Shown one piece after another: positions 30,201 through 38,182 of a stretch of DNA of 40,632 bases. Below the pieces are notes generated by a model. That model did not search any database, had not been told where the DNA came from, and worked only from the letters and a program-made list of their open reading frames with translations. The stretch comes from an uncultured Planctomycetaceae bacterium (lineage in GTDB: Bacteria; Planctomycetota; Planctomycetia; Pirellulales; Pirellulaceae). Where the stretch lies: assembly GCA_903863885.1 (NCBI GenBank), contig CAIPEB010000727.1, forward strand, positions 1 through 40,632, written 5' to 3'. The position numbers were made by a program, and so were the translations under genes. Within the stretch, counting starts at the first letter, position 1. Every line of letters begins with the position of its first letter.

Positions 30201-31047
30201 TTACGGTCGATCCGCCATTGGCTTTTCCCGAAGCGTCAAGCTCGAAATAGAGGAACTGCCCGTTGTCCCGCCGGAATGCGGCGGGCACGGATCGGCCTCC
30301 GGGGACGAGCAGCACGTCCCCGGCGACCACGAGCGACCCCTGCGGTGCGACTCCCGCAAACGCGGGTGCTCCATGAGGCTGTCGGATGTATTGCGATCCT
30401 GTCGAGTCGTTGACCCAGAGCACCTTGCCGGTTTCCGCGTCCAGCGCGTAGATGAAGACGCCCATGAACGGCCAGATGCTCGCCGCAAAATAGACACGCC
30501 CGTCTTTAAGAACCGGTCCGCCTCGCGCGGGCCATGCCGAGATCACTCGCCGGTTGCCGAGCACCTTCTGGGTGGACGGAGCAGCCGAAAAACTCCACTC
30601 CGTCTGTCCGGTTTTTGCATCCAGACAGAACAACCGGCCGCCGTCGGTGCAGACGTAAACGCGGCCGTTGCCTGCGGCGGGCGCCAGCCGAATGGGGCCG
30701 TCGGCGTGAAACGTCCATTTCTTCAGGCCGGTCACGGCATCCAGTGCGACGAGCCGGTCCGTGTCATTGAATCCCAGGATGAGGCAGCCGTCGACTGCGA
30801 TCGGCTCGAAAGCGCGATCGAAAGTCATCAGGTCGCGGTTCAGGGGGTCGTCCCACACCGGTTCGCGGGCGGTGAACTTGGCCGTCCATTGCAGGTGCAA
30901 TTGTTCGGCGAGAGGTTCCGGAGAAGAAGCCGTGCGAGCCGCGTCGTAACGCCACATTGGCCAATCAGCCGCACGGGCCTGCAATTGCGGCAGCGCGAGA
31001 AACAACAGCACGGCGAGGCGAAGGTCGCGAAACCGCGGCAGAGGCAT
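27244..31047 (-). CDS. Composite exported quinoprotein: two PQQ-like propellers, methyltransferase-like insert, malectin-like end
   Basis: 1267 residues from ATG 31047, which begins a signal peptide (L-A-V-L-L-F-L-A-L-P, cleavage near Q-A-R-A-A). The mature start D-W-P-M-W-R-Y-D-A-A-R-T-A is the usual opening of planctomycete PQQ-like propellers. Propeller 1 spans about 30-430, with repeated A-x-D-A-x-T-G-x-x-x-W blades. Residues about 455-590 look like a Rossmann methyltransferase core: I-W-F-G-A-E-D-E-S-L-L, then E-L-V-I-V-D-E-D-P-A-R-V, but the Gly-rich SAM loop is degraded. Propeller 2 runs from about 609, with a Cys-rich stretch (G-C-T-S-N near 1037, T-C-S-C-A-Y-Q-N near 1059). A beta-sandwich of malectin type ends the protein (about 1130-1267). 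It is presumably periplasmic; activity and cofactor are unknown. Longer upstream frame is ruled out by a terminator at 31162-31205. Confidence 0.85.
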   Translation of the reverse strand: MPLPRFRDLRLAVLLFLALPQLQARAADWPMWRYDAARTASSPEPLAEQLHLQWTAKFTAREPVWDDPLNRDLMTFDRAFEPIAVDGCLILGFNDTDRLVALDAVTGLKKWTFHADGPIRLAPAAGNGRVYVCTDGGRLFCLDAKTGQTEWSFSAAPSTQKVLGNRRVISAWPARGGPVLKDGRVYFAASIWPFMGVFIYALDAETGKVLWVNDSTGSQYIRQPHGAPAFAGVAPQGSLVVAGDVLLVPGGRSVPAAFRRDNGQFLYFELDASGKANGGSTVMAGPTQFFVHTRERGVRAFDLTNGKKTDFVTTEPVIAPDCLYACETVKDRPVIRCYDNARKVRWELEADASLELIQAGQRLYGAGKSQIIAVDLPKANSGEPETKPAIVWSQPVDGQVVRLLAASERLFAVLLDGRILAFGTENNAAPPVHSETTQSPTADPSMKQAAERILQSGNSEGYAIWFGAEDESLLDALIEVSPFAELVIVDEDPARVDRLRRRLDAAGVYGAVSVHQGTPREFRAPAYIAHRVFAGSRIAKAAAADRALLETLFQPVRPYGGSLHLLAPETDAESLEKSVVDAKLPNAQVETCPAGIVVQRVGALPGAADWSHQAGNIANTLKSNDQLVKLPLGLLWFGGCSNAEVLPRHGHGPPEQVVGGRLFLEGLNCLTARDVYTGRELWKQKFENLGTQGIYFDETYKDTPLDAAYNQVHIPGANARGTNFVATPDCVYVVEGPACHVLDARTGERLRMISMPQDDPAKPEPWTFVGVYNDVLLGGSAFANYQQRHGITLGGSAKKPEDKESTGLKGLDVSASMRLAAFDRHSGEVLWQTKALHSFSHNGIVAGDGLVYCLDRNPALVEDELRRRGKPNPANYRIVAFDHRTGAPVWQANEGVFGTWLGYSEEHKLLLEAGAAATDRLPSEAKEGMAVYRGSDGHLQWRKNDLKYSGPCIIHHDLIITNTNSYSFAAGAFNLLDGSPRLFANPLTGEMQPWTMTRAYGCNNVIASEYLLTFRSGAAGFFDLTSQSGTGNLGGFKSGCTSNLVAANGILNAPDYTRTCSCAYQNQTSLGLVHMPDIEMWTVSTATRSLQKGQRLRQLGINFGAPGDRRAANGTLWVEYPNTDSKDASTLNISVQGDPLYYSHHASAMAGVPLPWVHASGVENARTVTIPLVVGPDSETGSVPSLPYRVDLFFSDAGAKPGQRVFDVYLQDKPVLQDLDIAAEAGQGPVAVVKTFDNIQIADKLQIRFEAKKGGPTLSGIELRQVQ

Positions 31048-31161
31048 GTCGAATAATCTCCGTAACGCTGCTCGGGCGCAGGAAACAGGGGCGATTCGTC
31101 CCCAATTGTGGTCTCCGACGCCACAAACCGCCATGCGACTTTTTCGGCTGCGCTTCCGGTC

Positions 31162-31205
31162 AAAAAAAACGATCGCAGCATGCCTCGTTCTGCATACTGC
31201 GATCG
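31162..31205 (-). terminator. Rho-independent terminator of the Dabb-domain gene
   Basis: On the minus strand CGATCGCAGTATGC (31205-31192) pairs with GCATGCTGCGATCG (31183-31170), 14 pairs with one G-T, and an eight-base loop. Eight T residues follow (plus-strand A-run 31162-31169). It lies about 117 bases past the Dabb-gene stop and 115 bases before the quinoprotein start, so the two leftward genes should be separate transcription units. Confidence 0.92.
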
Positions 31206-31321
31206 CAATCATCGGAGTCAACAGCGACATGCGCGGGCGCATGGCGGTTCCACAATTCGCGCATTCGGGCGGGTGCTCCGGTGCAATGCTCGCCGGAGCA
31301 AGGGGAATTCGGCGGACGGTC

Positions 31322-31780
31322 TTACTTCGCCGGTTTTGTCGCGGGCATTTTCGATTCGCCTCCGTGTGCAAACGCGTCGACATAAGAGTCGAACACGCGG
31401 ACCTTGGCGAAGGACCTGCCGTTTTCTTCGACGAACTTCACGTGCTTTTCCGACTTCTGATAAACGTCGTGCGCTGCTTTGTCATGGAAGACGATATGCA
31501 GAGCCACGTCGAACTCGCGATCATTGACTTCGCGGTCGAATTCGGGAGCGAGCGGTCCGGCAGCAAACCAGACGACGCCCGGCGCATCGGACAGATACTT
31601 CTTGCAAGCGGCAATGAGCTTTGCCTTGGCTTCGGGAGTCTTTTCAGTCAGCGAAAAAAACACGTCATGCGATAGCATCTTGGCCTTACCCTCCGATTCG
31701 GCTGCGCACAGGCGTCCGAGCGGCCCGACCACAAACAGGATCACGGCGACTGCGGACAGTCGGAACATCATTGATTTCAC
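31322..31780 (-). CDS. Exported Dabb (stress-responsive alpha/beta-barrel) domain protein
   Basis: About 152 residues. The minus-strand GAGGAGA (31787-31793) lies six bases from a GTG at 31780, giving M-K-S-M-M-F-R; the ATG three codons later is too far from it. A signal peptide follows (L-S-A-V-A-V-I-L-F-V-V-G, cleavage near L-C-A-A-E). The rest matches the Dabb domain (PF07876): M-L-S-H-D-V-F-F-S-L opens the first strand, and D-V-A-L-H-I-V-F-H-D-K-A-A-H-D-V-Y-Q marks the second half. Dabb proteins are small ferredoxin-like barrels, usually dimeric, with mixed or unknown roles; in planctomycetes exported forms are common. A Lys/Pro-rich tail follows. It has its own terminator. Confidence 0.85.
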   Translation of the reverse strand: MKSMMFRLSAVAVILFVVGPLGRLCAAESEGKAKMLSHDVFFSLTEKTPEAKAKLIAACKKYLSDAPGVVWFAAGPLAPEFDREVNDREFDVALHIVFHDKAAHDVYQKSEKHVKFVEENGRSFAKVRVFDSYVDAFAHGGESKMPATKPAK

Positions 31781-31786
31781 GGTTTG

Positions 31787-31793
31787 TCTCCTC
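31787..31793 (-). promoter_or_regulatory. Shine-Dalgarno selecting a GTG start
   Basis: Minus-strand GAGGAGA at 31793-31787, six bases before the GTG at 31780. It argues for GTG initiation, with ATG codons at 31771 and 31768 placed too far away. Confidence 0.6.
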
Positions 31794-31894
31794 ACGTTGA
31801 AAACAGCCAGCAGATTCCCAATCACACAATGACCAGCATTATTTTCCGTTCGCTGCAAACGAACAAGCTGCCCAGGGCCTCAGGGATGTCGTTT

Positions 31895-33211
31895 TCAGAC
31901 TCCGCGGGGAATGGCCCAATGGTCGGGCCGATACGCGCGTCGCAGAAACTGTTCGGCTTCCGGATCGTTGAGGATCTTTTCTGCGGCGGGATCGAACGAG
32001 ATCGTGCGACCCGTGCGTGTGGCGATGTTCCCGAGGTGGCACAGCGAAGCTGTCTTGTGGCCGATCTCGATGTCTGCGTGGGGCTGCTGGCCATTGCGGA
32101 TGCAATCGAGAAAGTCCTGGTGGTGCGCAGGGAGCGAAGGGGTTCCGGACATGGACGGACCGGGTTTGTTCCCCTCGAGGATCACCTTCCAGCCGCTCAT
32201 CTTGCCCAGGATCAGCATGCCTTTGGTGCCGTAGAATGCGTTGCCGTTTTCATGGGTTTCCTGGAAGTACGGAGACCAGATTCGCTGTTCGAAGATCAAC
32301 TGCCGCGTGCCTCGCGAGCCATCTGCTGCCGGATACTCAAAGATGCAGTATTGCGTGTCCGGCCACTGTTGGTCGTCATCGAAGAAGTACTTTCCGCCCA
32401 GTGCCGAAATCCGCGAAGGATGCGTATCCACGCCCAACCCCCAGCGTGCCAGGTCGATGTCGTGGACGCCGTCGTTGCCGATGTCACCGGCGCCGAAATC
32501 ATGCCACCAGCGCCAGATTCCGTGGAGCAGATTGGTCTGGTACGCTCGCTGAGGCGCAGGGCCGAGCCAGAGATCGAAGTCCAGGTGAGCCGGCGGGTCG
32601 CTCGGCTGGCAATGCCCGATGTTCCCGCGGCGCTGACTGTTCCATGCTTTTGCGACAAGCACATCGCCGATGGTGCCTTCTCTGAGGGCCTGCATTGCGG
32701 CGATCACATGCTCGGTGCTGCGAGATTGCGTGCCGACCTGCACGACGCGGTGGTTTCGCCGAGCCGCCTCGATCATGAGGCGCCCTTCGCGGAGGTTGTG
32801 GGCGCAGGGTTTCTCGACATAGACGTGCTTGCCGGCATCGCACGCGAGAATTGTGGCTGGAGCATGCCAGTGGTCGGGGGTTGCGATCCAGACCGCATCA
32901 ACGCTCTTGTCGTCGAGGACTTGCCGGAGGTCTTTGGTTGTCTTTGGATCCTGACCGGTCGCGGATTTGACCAGTTGAGCGGCCGACGCGGCACGAAGTT
33001 CGTCCACGTCGCATATCCAGGCAATCTGAACGTCGTCTCGACTCAGCAGCGTCTTGACGTGGCTCGATCCCATACCGCCGGGACCAATGACTCCGACCAC
33101 GAATCGTTCGTTAGCTCCGGCTGCCCGCAAGGCGGCTGCACTTGCACTCCAGGCAACCGCTGCGCTCACGCCTGCTTGTTTCAGAAACCGGCGACGGTCT
33201 GGATTTGACAT
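31895..33211 (-). CDS. Tat-exported Gfo/Idh/MocA-family oxidoreductase
   Basis: A 438-residue protein from ATG 33211, set by minus-strand AGGAAA (33223-33218) six bases upstream. The N-terminus M-S-N-P-D-R-R-R-F-L-K-Q-A-G plus an Ala-rich segment is a twin-arginine signal, so the enzyme folds with its cofactor before export. The Rossmann domain has V-I-G-P-G-G-M-G at 41-48, the D-V-D nucleotide end near 68-70, D-H-W-H-A near 113-117 and E-K-P at 133-135 (catalytic-region Lys134). The C-terminal domain carries G-D-I-G-N-D-G-V-H-D-I-D-L-A-R-W, a signature of the exported planctomycete branch. Members oxidise sugars or inositols with bound NAD(P); the substrate is unknown. It is divergent from the DUF900 lipoprotein gene. 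Confidence 0.93.
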   Translation of the reverse strand: MSNPDRRRFLKQAGVSAAVAWSASAAALRAAGANERFVVGVIGPGGMGSSHVKTLLSRDDVQIAWICDVDELRAASAAQLVKSATGQDPKTTKDLRQVLDDKSVDAVWIATPDHWHAPATILACDAGKHVYVEKPCAHNLREGRLMIEAARRNHRVVQVGTQSRSTEHVIAAMQALREGTIGDVLVAKAWNSQRRGNIGHCQPSDPPAHLDFDLWLGPAPQRAYQTNLLHGIWRWWHDFGAGDIGNDGVHDIDLARWGLGVDTHPSRISALGGKYFFDDDQQWPDTQYCIFEYPAADGSRGTRQLIFEQRIWSPYFQETHENGNAFYGTKGMLILGKMSGWKVILEGNKPGPSMSGTPSLPAHHQDFLDCIRNGQQPHADIEIGHKTASLCHLGNIATRTGRTISFDPAAEKILNDPEAEQFLRRAYRPDHWAIPRGV

Positions 33212-33469
33212 GGGAGATTTCCTGATGGCCTGGGTGTTCCGCACGAGTTGCGGCACGCGTCATCGTGATACCGCGCCACCATGATACCGCACTGGGATGC
33301 CTGCACCATCATTACGGTGCCATCATCGGGACGGATGGAAGTTCGCGGCTGACGACCGGGGCTTCCCAAGCTGATGTGGAGTCGCGAGAGTCATCTCGCG
33401 TACAATGCTCGACGGTGGTCGGCGTCGTCGCTGAGCCCTGCGAATGGATCGGTGCCGGAGAAGCTTTAC

Positions 33470-33475
33470 GGAGGA
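33470..33475 (+). promoter_or_regulatory. Shine-Dalgarno of the DUF900 lipoprotein gene
   Basis: GGAGGA at 33470-33475 lies four to five bases before the ATG at 33480 and selects it over an in-frame ATG at 33444, which would break the lipoprotein signal peptide. Confidence 0.75.
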
Positions 33476-33479
33476 ACGC

Positions 33480-35201
33480 ATGGAGGCTTGTGCATCGAAG
33501 GGTCGGAGCTGCAGCGGCCTCTTGTTTGTCGGCATCGTCATCGGGTTGGCTGGCTGCGGGGCGAAGCCGGATTCTGCGATCGATCAGGCCGGCAAGGAAC
33601 AGCAGTCGCACTCAGCGAGCGATTCGACTCCTCCGGAGGCAATTCCGCCAAACGTCGAACAGCCACAAACGGCACCAGCGCAAACGGCATCCGGGGAATC
33701 CGCGCCGGGGGACTCGGGCGCGACGGTGCCCGAAGTCAGGACTCTGCCTGGCAACAAAAGCCTGTTTCCCGAAATGTCGGGAGCGGAACCGCCTCCCGCT
33801 CCAGTTCCGGAATTGCAGGCCAGTGCAGCGCAACCGGGCGCTGCGAACCACGGCAAAGCGCCGGTCGTTCACCGGGCTGCCAAGACGGAGCCCAAGCCGG
33901 CCGCTCCACTCAAGCTCTCGGATGAGCCGGCCGTTTCCGACCGGAGCGAGCCCTTTCACCGAATGAGTTTGTTCTACGCGACAGACCGTCAGCCCACCGA
34001 GACATCCGATGCTCCGGGGTTGTTTGCACTGTTCGGCCCGGTCATGGCTGCGGGCACAATTACATTGGTGTTTGCGATCGGCGCCTGGTTCTTTGCCCGT
34101 CGAATTACGCTGGCGGTTGTGTTGTTCGGCGGCGTGCTGGTCTGTGTCGGCTGGTTTCAGTCCCAGAAGATACAGCGGGAACGAAACGAGCGGCTGGAAA
34201 AGCAGGGCAACCGGCAATATGGGAGCAAGCGAAACGAAACGCCGCAGGGCTATCAGCTCGAAGTGGGCGTGTGTGAAGTCACAATCCCCGCAACGCATGA
34301 AAAAGGCAGGCTGGAAGCTCCTTCGGTGTTCAAGCTGGAATTCAGCGAAGATCCGCAGAAGCACTTGATGCTGCAGAAGATCGAGTGCGAACCGGAAGAG
34401 GTTTTCTATGGCCAACTGAAGGACTGTGTCGGGCGATCGAGAAACCAGGATGCCATGGTGTTTATTCATGGCTACAACGTGAAATTCGACGACGCCGTCC
34501 GGCGGACTGCGCAGATAGCTCACGACGTTGAGTTTGACGGAGCTCCGATTTGTTACAGCTGGCCATCGGTTGGCGGACTGGACCGGTACACGCTGGATGA
34601 AAGCAATGTCGAGTGGACGGTGGTTCACCTCGAGAGCTTCTTGAACCGTGTCGTGCAGGAGAGCGGAGCCAAGACAGTTCATCTCGTTGCTCACAGCATG
34701 GGCAATCGCGCATTGCTCCAGGCGCTGGAGCGGATGGCGCCGAGGCGGCAGGTTGCTGCGCCCGTGTTCGGTCAGGTCGTGCTTGCCGCTCCCGACGTGG
34801 ATGCGTCGGCTTTTCGAGAACGGTATGCGCCGGCGGTCGTTTCACTTGCCAAGCAGGTTACGCTTTACGCGTCATCGGACGACCTGGCTCTTGTGGCATC
34901 GACGAAGGTCCACGGGTATACGAGGGCCGGGTTGGCGGGTGACAAGCTGATCGCAATACCTGGCGTTCAGACGGTCGACGTCTCCGGCATCGATCCCTCG
35001 TTCCTCGGGCATTCGTATTACGGGAACAGTCCGCTGCTGATCAAGGACCTGAGGGCGCTGGTCGAATTGGGCCGCACCCCGCCCGAGCGTGAATGGCTGC
35101 AGAAAATGCAGATGCCGCCGAGCGAGGCATGGTGGATCTTCCGCAAGAGCGACGGAGCGAAGGGCTCAGAAAAGGCAGACGTTAACGGCAAAACTCGATG
35201 A
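33480..35201 (+). CDS. DUF900 alpha/beta-hydrolase lipoprotein with two internal membrane helices
   Basis: 573 residues. The N-terminus is a lipoprotein signal (L-L-F-V-G-I-V-I-G-L-A-G-C, lipid-modified Cys26). Then a Pro/Ala/Glu-rich disordered linker (about 27-158), S-L-F-Y-A-T-D-R as in DUF900 proteins (about 162-169), and two membrane helices (about 180-201 and 205-222) with a Lys/Arg-rich end. The hydrolase domain (about 260-530, PF05990) has M-V-F-I-H-G-Y-N near 328-335, nucleophile elbow A-H-S-M-G-N-R with Ser406, Asp467/Asp468 and G-H-S-Y-Y with His511, an apparently complete triad. Substrate unknown; esterase or lipase activity is inferred. The helices split the hallmark A-T-D-R motif from the rest of the hydrolase, which is unusual. 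Confidence 0.88.
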   Translation: MEACASKGRSCSGLLFVGIVIGLAGCGAKPDSAIDQAGKEQQSHSASDSTPPEAIPPNVEQPQTAPAQTASGESAPGDSGATVPEVRTLPGNKSLFPEMSGAEPPPAPVPELQASAAQPGAANHGKAPVVHRAAKTEPKPAAPLKLSDEPAVSDRSEPFHRMSLFYATDRQPTETSDAPGLFALFGPVMAAGTITLVFAIGAWFFARRITLAVVLFGGVLVCVGWFQSQKIQRERNERLEKQGNRQYGSKRNETPQGYQLEVGVCEVTIPATHEKGRLEAPSVFKLEFSEDPQKHLMLQKIECEPEEVFYGQLKDCVGRSRNQDAMVFIHGYNVKFDDAVRRTAQIAHDVEFDGAPICYSWPSVGGLDRYTLDESNVEWTVVHLESFLNRVVQESGAKTVHLVAHSMGNRALLQALERMAPRRQVAAPVFGQVVLAAPDVDASAFRERYAPAVVSLAKQVTLYASSDDLALVASTKVHGYTRAGLAGDKLIAIPGVQTVDVSGIDPSFLGHSYYGNSPLLIKDLRALVELGRTPPEREWLQKMQMPPSEAWWIFRKSDGAKGSEKADVNGKTR

Positions 35202-35255
35202 CCGGCTCCCTGCCTCGGCAGCGAAAGGCGGCGATATCGAGGCGTGGAACTCAAT

Positions 35256-35271
35256 CGGCGCATGAGCGCCG
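35256..35271. terminator. GC hairpin between convergent genes (weak bidirectional terminator candidate)
   Basis: CGGCGC (35256-35261) and GCGCCG (35266-35271) form a perfect six-pair stem with a four-base loop, between the stops of the DUF900 gene (35201) and the GH127 gene (35318). No T-run follows on either strand, so a canonical intrinsic terminator is not shown. Confidence 0.3.
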
Positions 35272-35317
35272 CGACGTATCCTGGGCGGGCGCCTGTAAAA
35301 AGAACCCAAAACGAAAT

Positions 35318-38182
35318 CTACGGTTGCTGCTTGAGCGAGGTCTCATAGACACGCCCGATTTCCTCGGCGGGAAATGCGCGTGCGTAGAATGCGAAGTCAT
35401 CGATCAGCCCGAGCAATTTCTCGTTAGCGATCGAGTAGTGCGGGTTCATTCCCAGGGCGAAATCCGTTGCGCTCGTGGCAAGCAGCTCGGGTACTTGCGC
35501 GGTATCCTTGAGTTGTCCGTTGACGTACAGGCGGAGCGCCGGACCTTCCTTCACAACGGCAACGTGGATCCATTTCTCGGGTTCGACGTCTATTCCTTTG
35601 GTGCCGAAGACCTGTCCTGCTTCGATGCGTGCGAACAGCTTCTTGCCGTGAATGCAGACGCGAATCGGATCATCCATGCCTGCGCGCCATGCGGAGACGA
35701 TCTGTTGCAGATGATTGTCCGCGGGGTGGCCGGGGCGTACCCATGCGTAAAACGTATAGTCGCGTTTGGGGAACTCAGCCAGTCGATAGGTGATACCCGA
35801 GTGTTCGCCGTCGAACGTTACCGCCGCGCCGGAGTGGCCGAAGCGATCGATGCCCGGCTTGACGGCGGCGGCCGATCCGAGCAGGCCGAACTTGGGATCG
35901 CCGTTGCCGTCCAGCGGTGACGAAGTGATCAGACGATTTGGCCCCAGCTGGTAGAGCTGCATTAGCTTCTCGGCCTCATTGGGCAGTTGCTTATCAAACG
36001 AGAATGCTCTTGGGCCGAGATCGTTTGCTCGCGACCGTCCCTTTTCGTGTGCGGAAACGCTCCAGTAATAGGTCGAATCGGGATCCAGGCTCTGCTTCAT
36101 GATATGGACTTCATCGCGGAGCCCTTCCGCCTTGTAGACGACGTCCTTGCCGGCGAGATCGCGGCTGACGACCAGCGAGAAGGTGCGTTGATCATCATTT
36201 ACGCCGAACAATCCTCGCCAGACGAACAGCACTGGTCCGGGGGCCACGGCTTGAGTGGACATAGGACGTGACAGGATCGGGGGCGTCGGATCCGTGTTGA
36301 CAGCTGGAATCCAGGCGGCGTAGTCATTGCCGTGGGCTCCGGCCGAGGCAAAGTCGCAGAGGACGATTTTCTTGCCGTCGGCGGTTGCGACTTTCCACAT
36401 CTTGATCGGCAAAAAGGTGCCTGGCGCCGATGTGCCCGGTGCTGGTGCGGCCGCGGGCTCAATCTGCAGCTTGGACACATCGACAGGTGGAATGTCGGCC
36501 GTATCGAGGGAGTTGTAGTGCGGGTCGAAGGTCATGAGGAGCGGACCGGCGTACAGAGCGGCGCGGTTTGCGCGTGCAAGGGCTCCCGCCCAGTGTCGCG
36601 GGGTCATGTCCAGATTCAGTTCGATCTTATCGCCGTCTTTCCAGGATCGTTCAGCGGCGAAATAGGTTCCGCGTTGAATGGTGTCGGGGGCCGGGCAATT
36701 CTCGCCGTTGATCTTGATATCTGTCTTGTGCGACCACTGGGGAATTCTCAGGCGGAGCGTGAACTTCGACGGCTCCGGCAGGTGAAGCGTAATCGCGATC
36801 TTTCCATCGCAAGGATAGGCCGTTTCCTGGATCAGTTGCAGTGCTGAGCCGTTTGGCAGGGTCGTTGTCATCTGGCAAGGACCATAGAAGTTGACAAGCA
36901 CTCCGTTAGCGTCCTGGACGATGCCCCATTCCGTGACGAATCCGATGCCGCGCGGAGCGTTGACGGAGCAGCAGTTCAGTTCGGGGGTGCCGGCGCGCGA
37001 TTGAAATACAATCGTGTGCGCGGAGGCTTCGCGAGCCCCGTTGACGGGCGTGTTGTAAGTCCACCATCGTCCGCACGGGTGCTGAGAGCCGAGGACGCTG
37101 TTCCAGAGGGACATCTCCAGTTCGTCGGCTGCGCGCGGGTCGCCGGTCAGCTTCAGCATGTCGACCGACAGAGCGCACCAGGCGGTTGTGCAGCAGGTTT
37201 CGATTGCGCCTTCCTGGTAGGGATTTCCCACGGCTTGTTCTCCGGTCGAGAAACTGCCCGAGGGATGTCGGTCGAATTCCGCGATGCCTCGCCAGAGGTT
37301 CGTGAACGCCTTCTTGTAAACGGGGTCGCCGGTGATTCGATAGAGTTCCACGATGCCCTGCAGGTCGTGGAGGCTCTCCCAGCGAGGGCGCGGGATCTGA
37401 TAGAAGGGCATGCCGCTGGCTCCGGCGCGCACGTAATCGCCCGACTTTTCCCAGTCTTTTTCAATCTCGCGCATCATCTGCAGGTAGATTTCGCGGCCGG
37501 TCAGCCTGTAGAGCTCACCCAGGCTGTGGATGATTGCCATGTTCATTTCATGCGAACCGGCGTCGATCACGCGTCGATCGGTATTCAAATAGGTCTTGCA
37601 GACGAGATCCGCTGCCCGTACGGCCGCATCAAGGGCTTTTGCATCGCCGGTCTCGCGATTCCACATAAGCAGGGCGAGCATGATGTGATAGTGACCCCAC
37701 AGATCCCAGTTGCCCCGCAGGCGGTCGGCGGCCGGGAAGGGTCCGAGATATCCGTCTTCGGCCTGGGTCGCGATCAGGGCCGAGATCATGTGTTCGACAT
37801 AGCTTCGCAGTCGGGCGTCATCCGTCATTTGCAGCGCAGGGATCGCGGACAACAGGTACTTGCCCACGAACTCGCCGGCCCACGGCACCAATTGCGGCAC
37901 GGGTTTTCGATCCCGCACGCGGAACATATCGAGCATGCCCGGATTCGACTCGGGCGCGACCAGCAGCCACTGATCGACGTTGTTGCTTATTCGCTGGCCG
38001 AGCGGGCCCTGGAAAGTGAATTTCGCATGCGGGATCGGCTGGAGAGCCATCGTGCCCTTATCCGGCACAGCGGGCTTTGGCTGGTGTGACGCTTCCGCGG
38101 CTTCCGCGACACCTGAGGTGCTGATCGCCACACACCACACGGTTGCCGCCCAGAGGGCACTTGCGCAAAGCAACGATTTCAT
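35318..38182 (-). CDS. GH127 beta-L-arabinofuranosidase-like glycosidase with C-terminal LamG domain
   Basis: 954 residues with a signal peptide (residues 1-29, A-V-W/T-V-W-C-V-A-I-S core). A (alpha/alpha)6 barrel of GH127/DUF1680 type follows (about 50-430): E-D-G-Y-L-G-P, S-H-E-M-N-M-A, and the metal/nucleophile residues Glu328 and Cys330 in I-E-T-C-C-T plus Cys404/Cys405 in L-N-C-C-S. These match Glu338, Cys340, Cys417 and Cys418 of the characterised Bifidobacterium enzyme HypBA1 in order and spacing. Beta-sandwich domains follow (about 430-640), then a region I do not recognise (about 640-740), and a LamG/concanavalin-like domain (about 770-945; V-T-F-D-G-E-H-S-G-I, F-Y-A-W-V-R-P, W-I-H-V-A-V-V). 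It is presumably secreted and acts on arabinose-containing polysaccharide. Confidence 0.9.
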   Translation of the reverse strand: MKSLLCASALWAATVWCVAISTSGVAEAAEASHQPKPAVPDKGTMALQPIPHAKFTFQGPLGQRISNNVDQWLLVAPESNPGMLDMFRVRDRKPVPQLVPWAGEFVGKYLLSAIPALQMTDDARLRSYVEHMISALIATQAEDGYLGPFPAADRLRGNWDLWGHYHIMLALLMWNRETGDAKALDAAVRAADLVCKTYLNTDRRVIDAGSHEMNMAIIHSLGELYRLTGREIYLQMMREIEKDWEKSGDYVRAGASGMPFYQIPRPRWESLHDLQGIVELYRITGDPVYKKAFTNLWRGIAEFDRHPSGSFSTGEQAVGNPYQEGAIETCCTTAWCALSVDMLKLTGDPRAADELEMSLWNSVLGSQHPCGRWWTYNTPVNGAREASAHTIVFQSRAGTPELNCCSVNAPRGIGFVTEWGIVQDANGVLVNFYGPCQMTTTLPNGSALQLIQETAYPCDGKIAITLHLPEPSKFTLRLRIPQWSHKTDIKINGENCPAPDTIQRGTYFAAERSWKDGDKIELNLDMTPRHWAGALARANRAALYAGPLLMTFDPHYNSLDTADIPPVDVSKLQIEPAAAPAPGTSAPGTFLPIKMWKVATADGKKIVLCDFASAGAHGNDYAAWIPAVNTDPTPPILSRPMSTQAVAPGPVLFVWRGLFGVNDDQRTFSLVVSRDLAGKDVVYKAEGLRDEVHIMKQSLDPDSTYYWSVSAHEKGRSRANDLGPRAFSFDKQLPNEAEKLMQLYQLGPNRLITSSPLDGNGDPKFGLLGSAAAVKPGIDRFGHSGAAVTFDGEHSGITYRLAEFPKRDYTFYAWVRPGHPADNHLQQIVSAWRAGMDDPIRVCIHGKKLFARIEAGQVFGTKGIDVEPEKWIHVAVVKEGPALRLYVNGQLKDTAQVPELLATSATDFALGMNPHYSIANEKLLGLIDDFAFYARAFPAEEIGRVYETSLKQQP

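Noticed and set aside
28681-31056. A 791-codon rightward open frame opposite the quinoprotein
   Set aside because: It lies wholly within the antisense of a gene with signal peptide, repeated propeller motifs and normal composition; its own product is Arg/Gly-rich noise.
33265-33310. Near-repeat of TGATACCGC between the oxidoreductase and the DUF900 gene
   Set aside because: Only two nine-base copies; too short to call an operator or repeat without conservation data.
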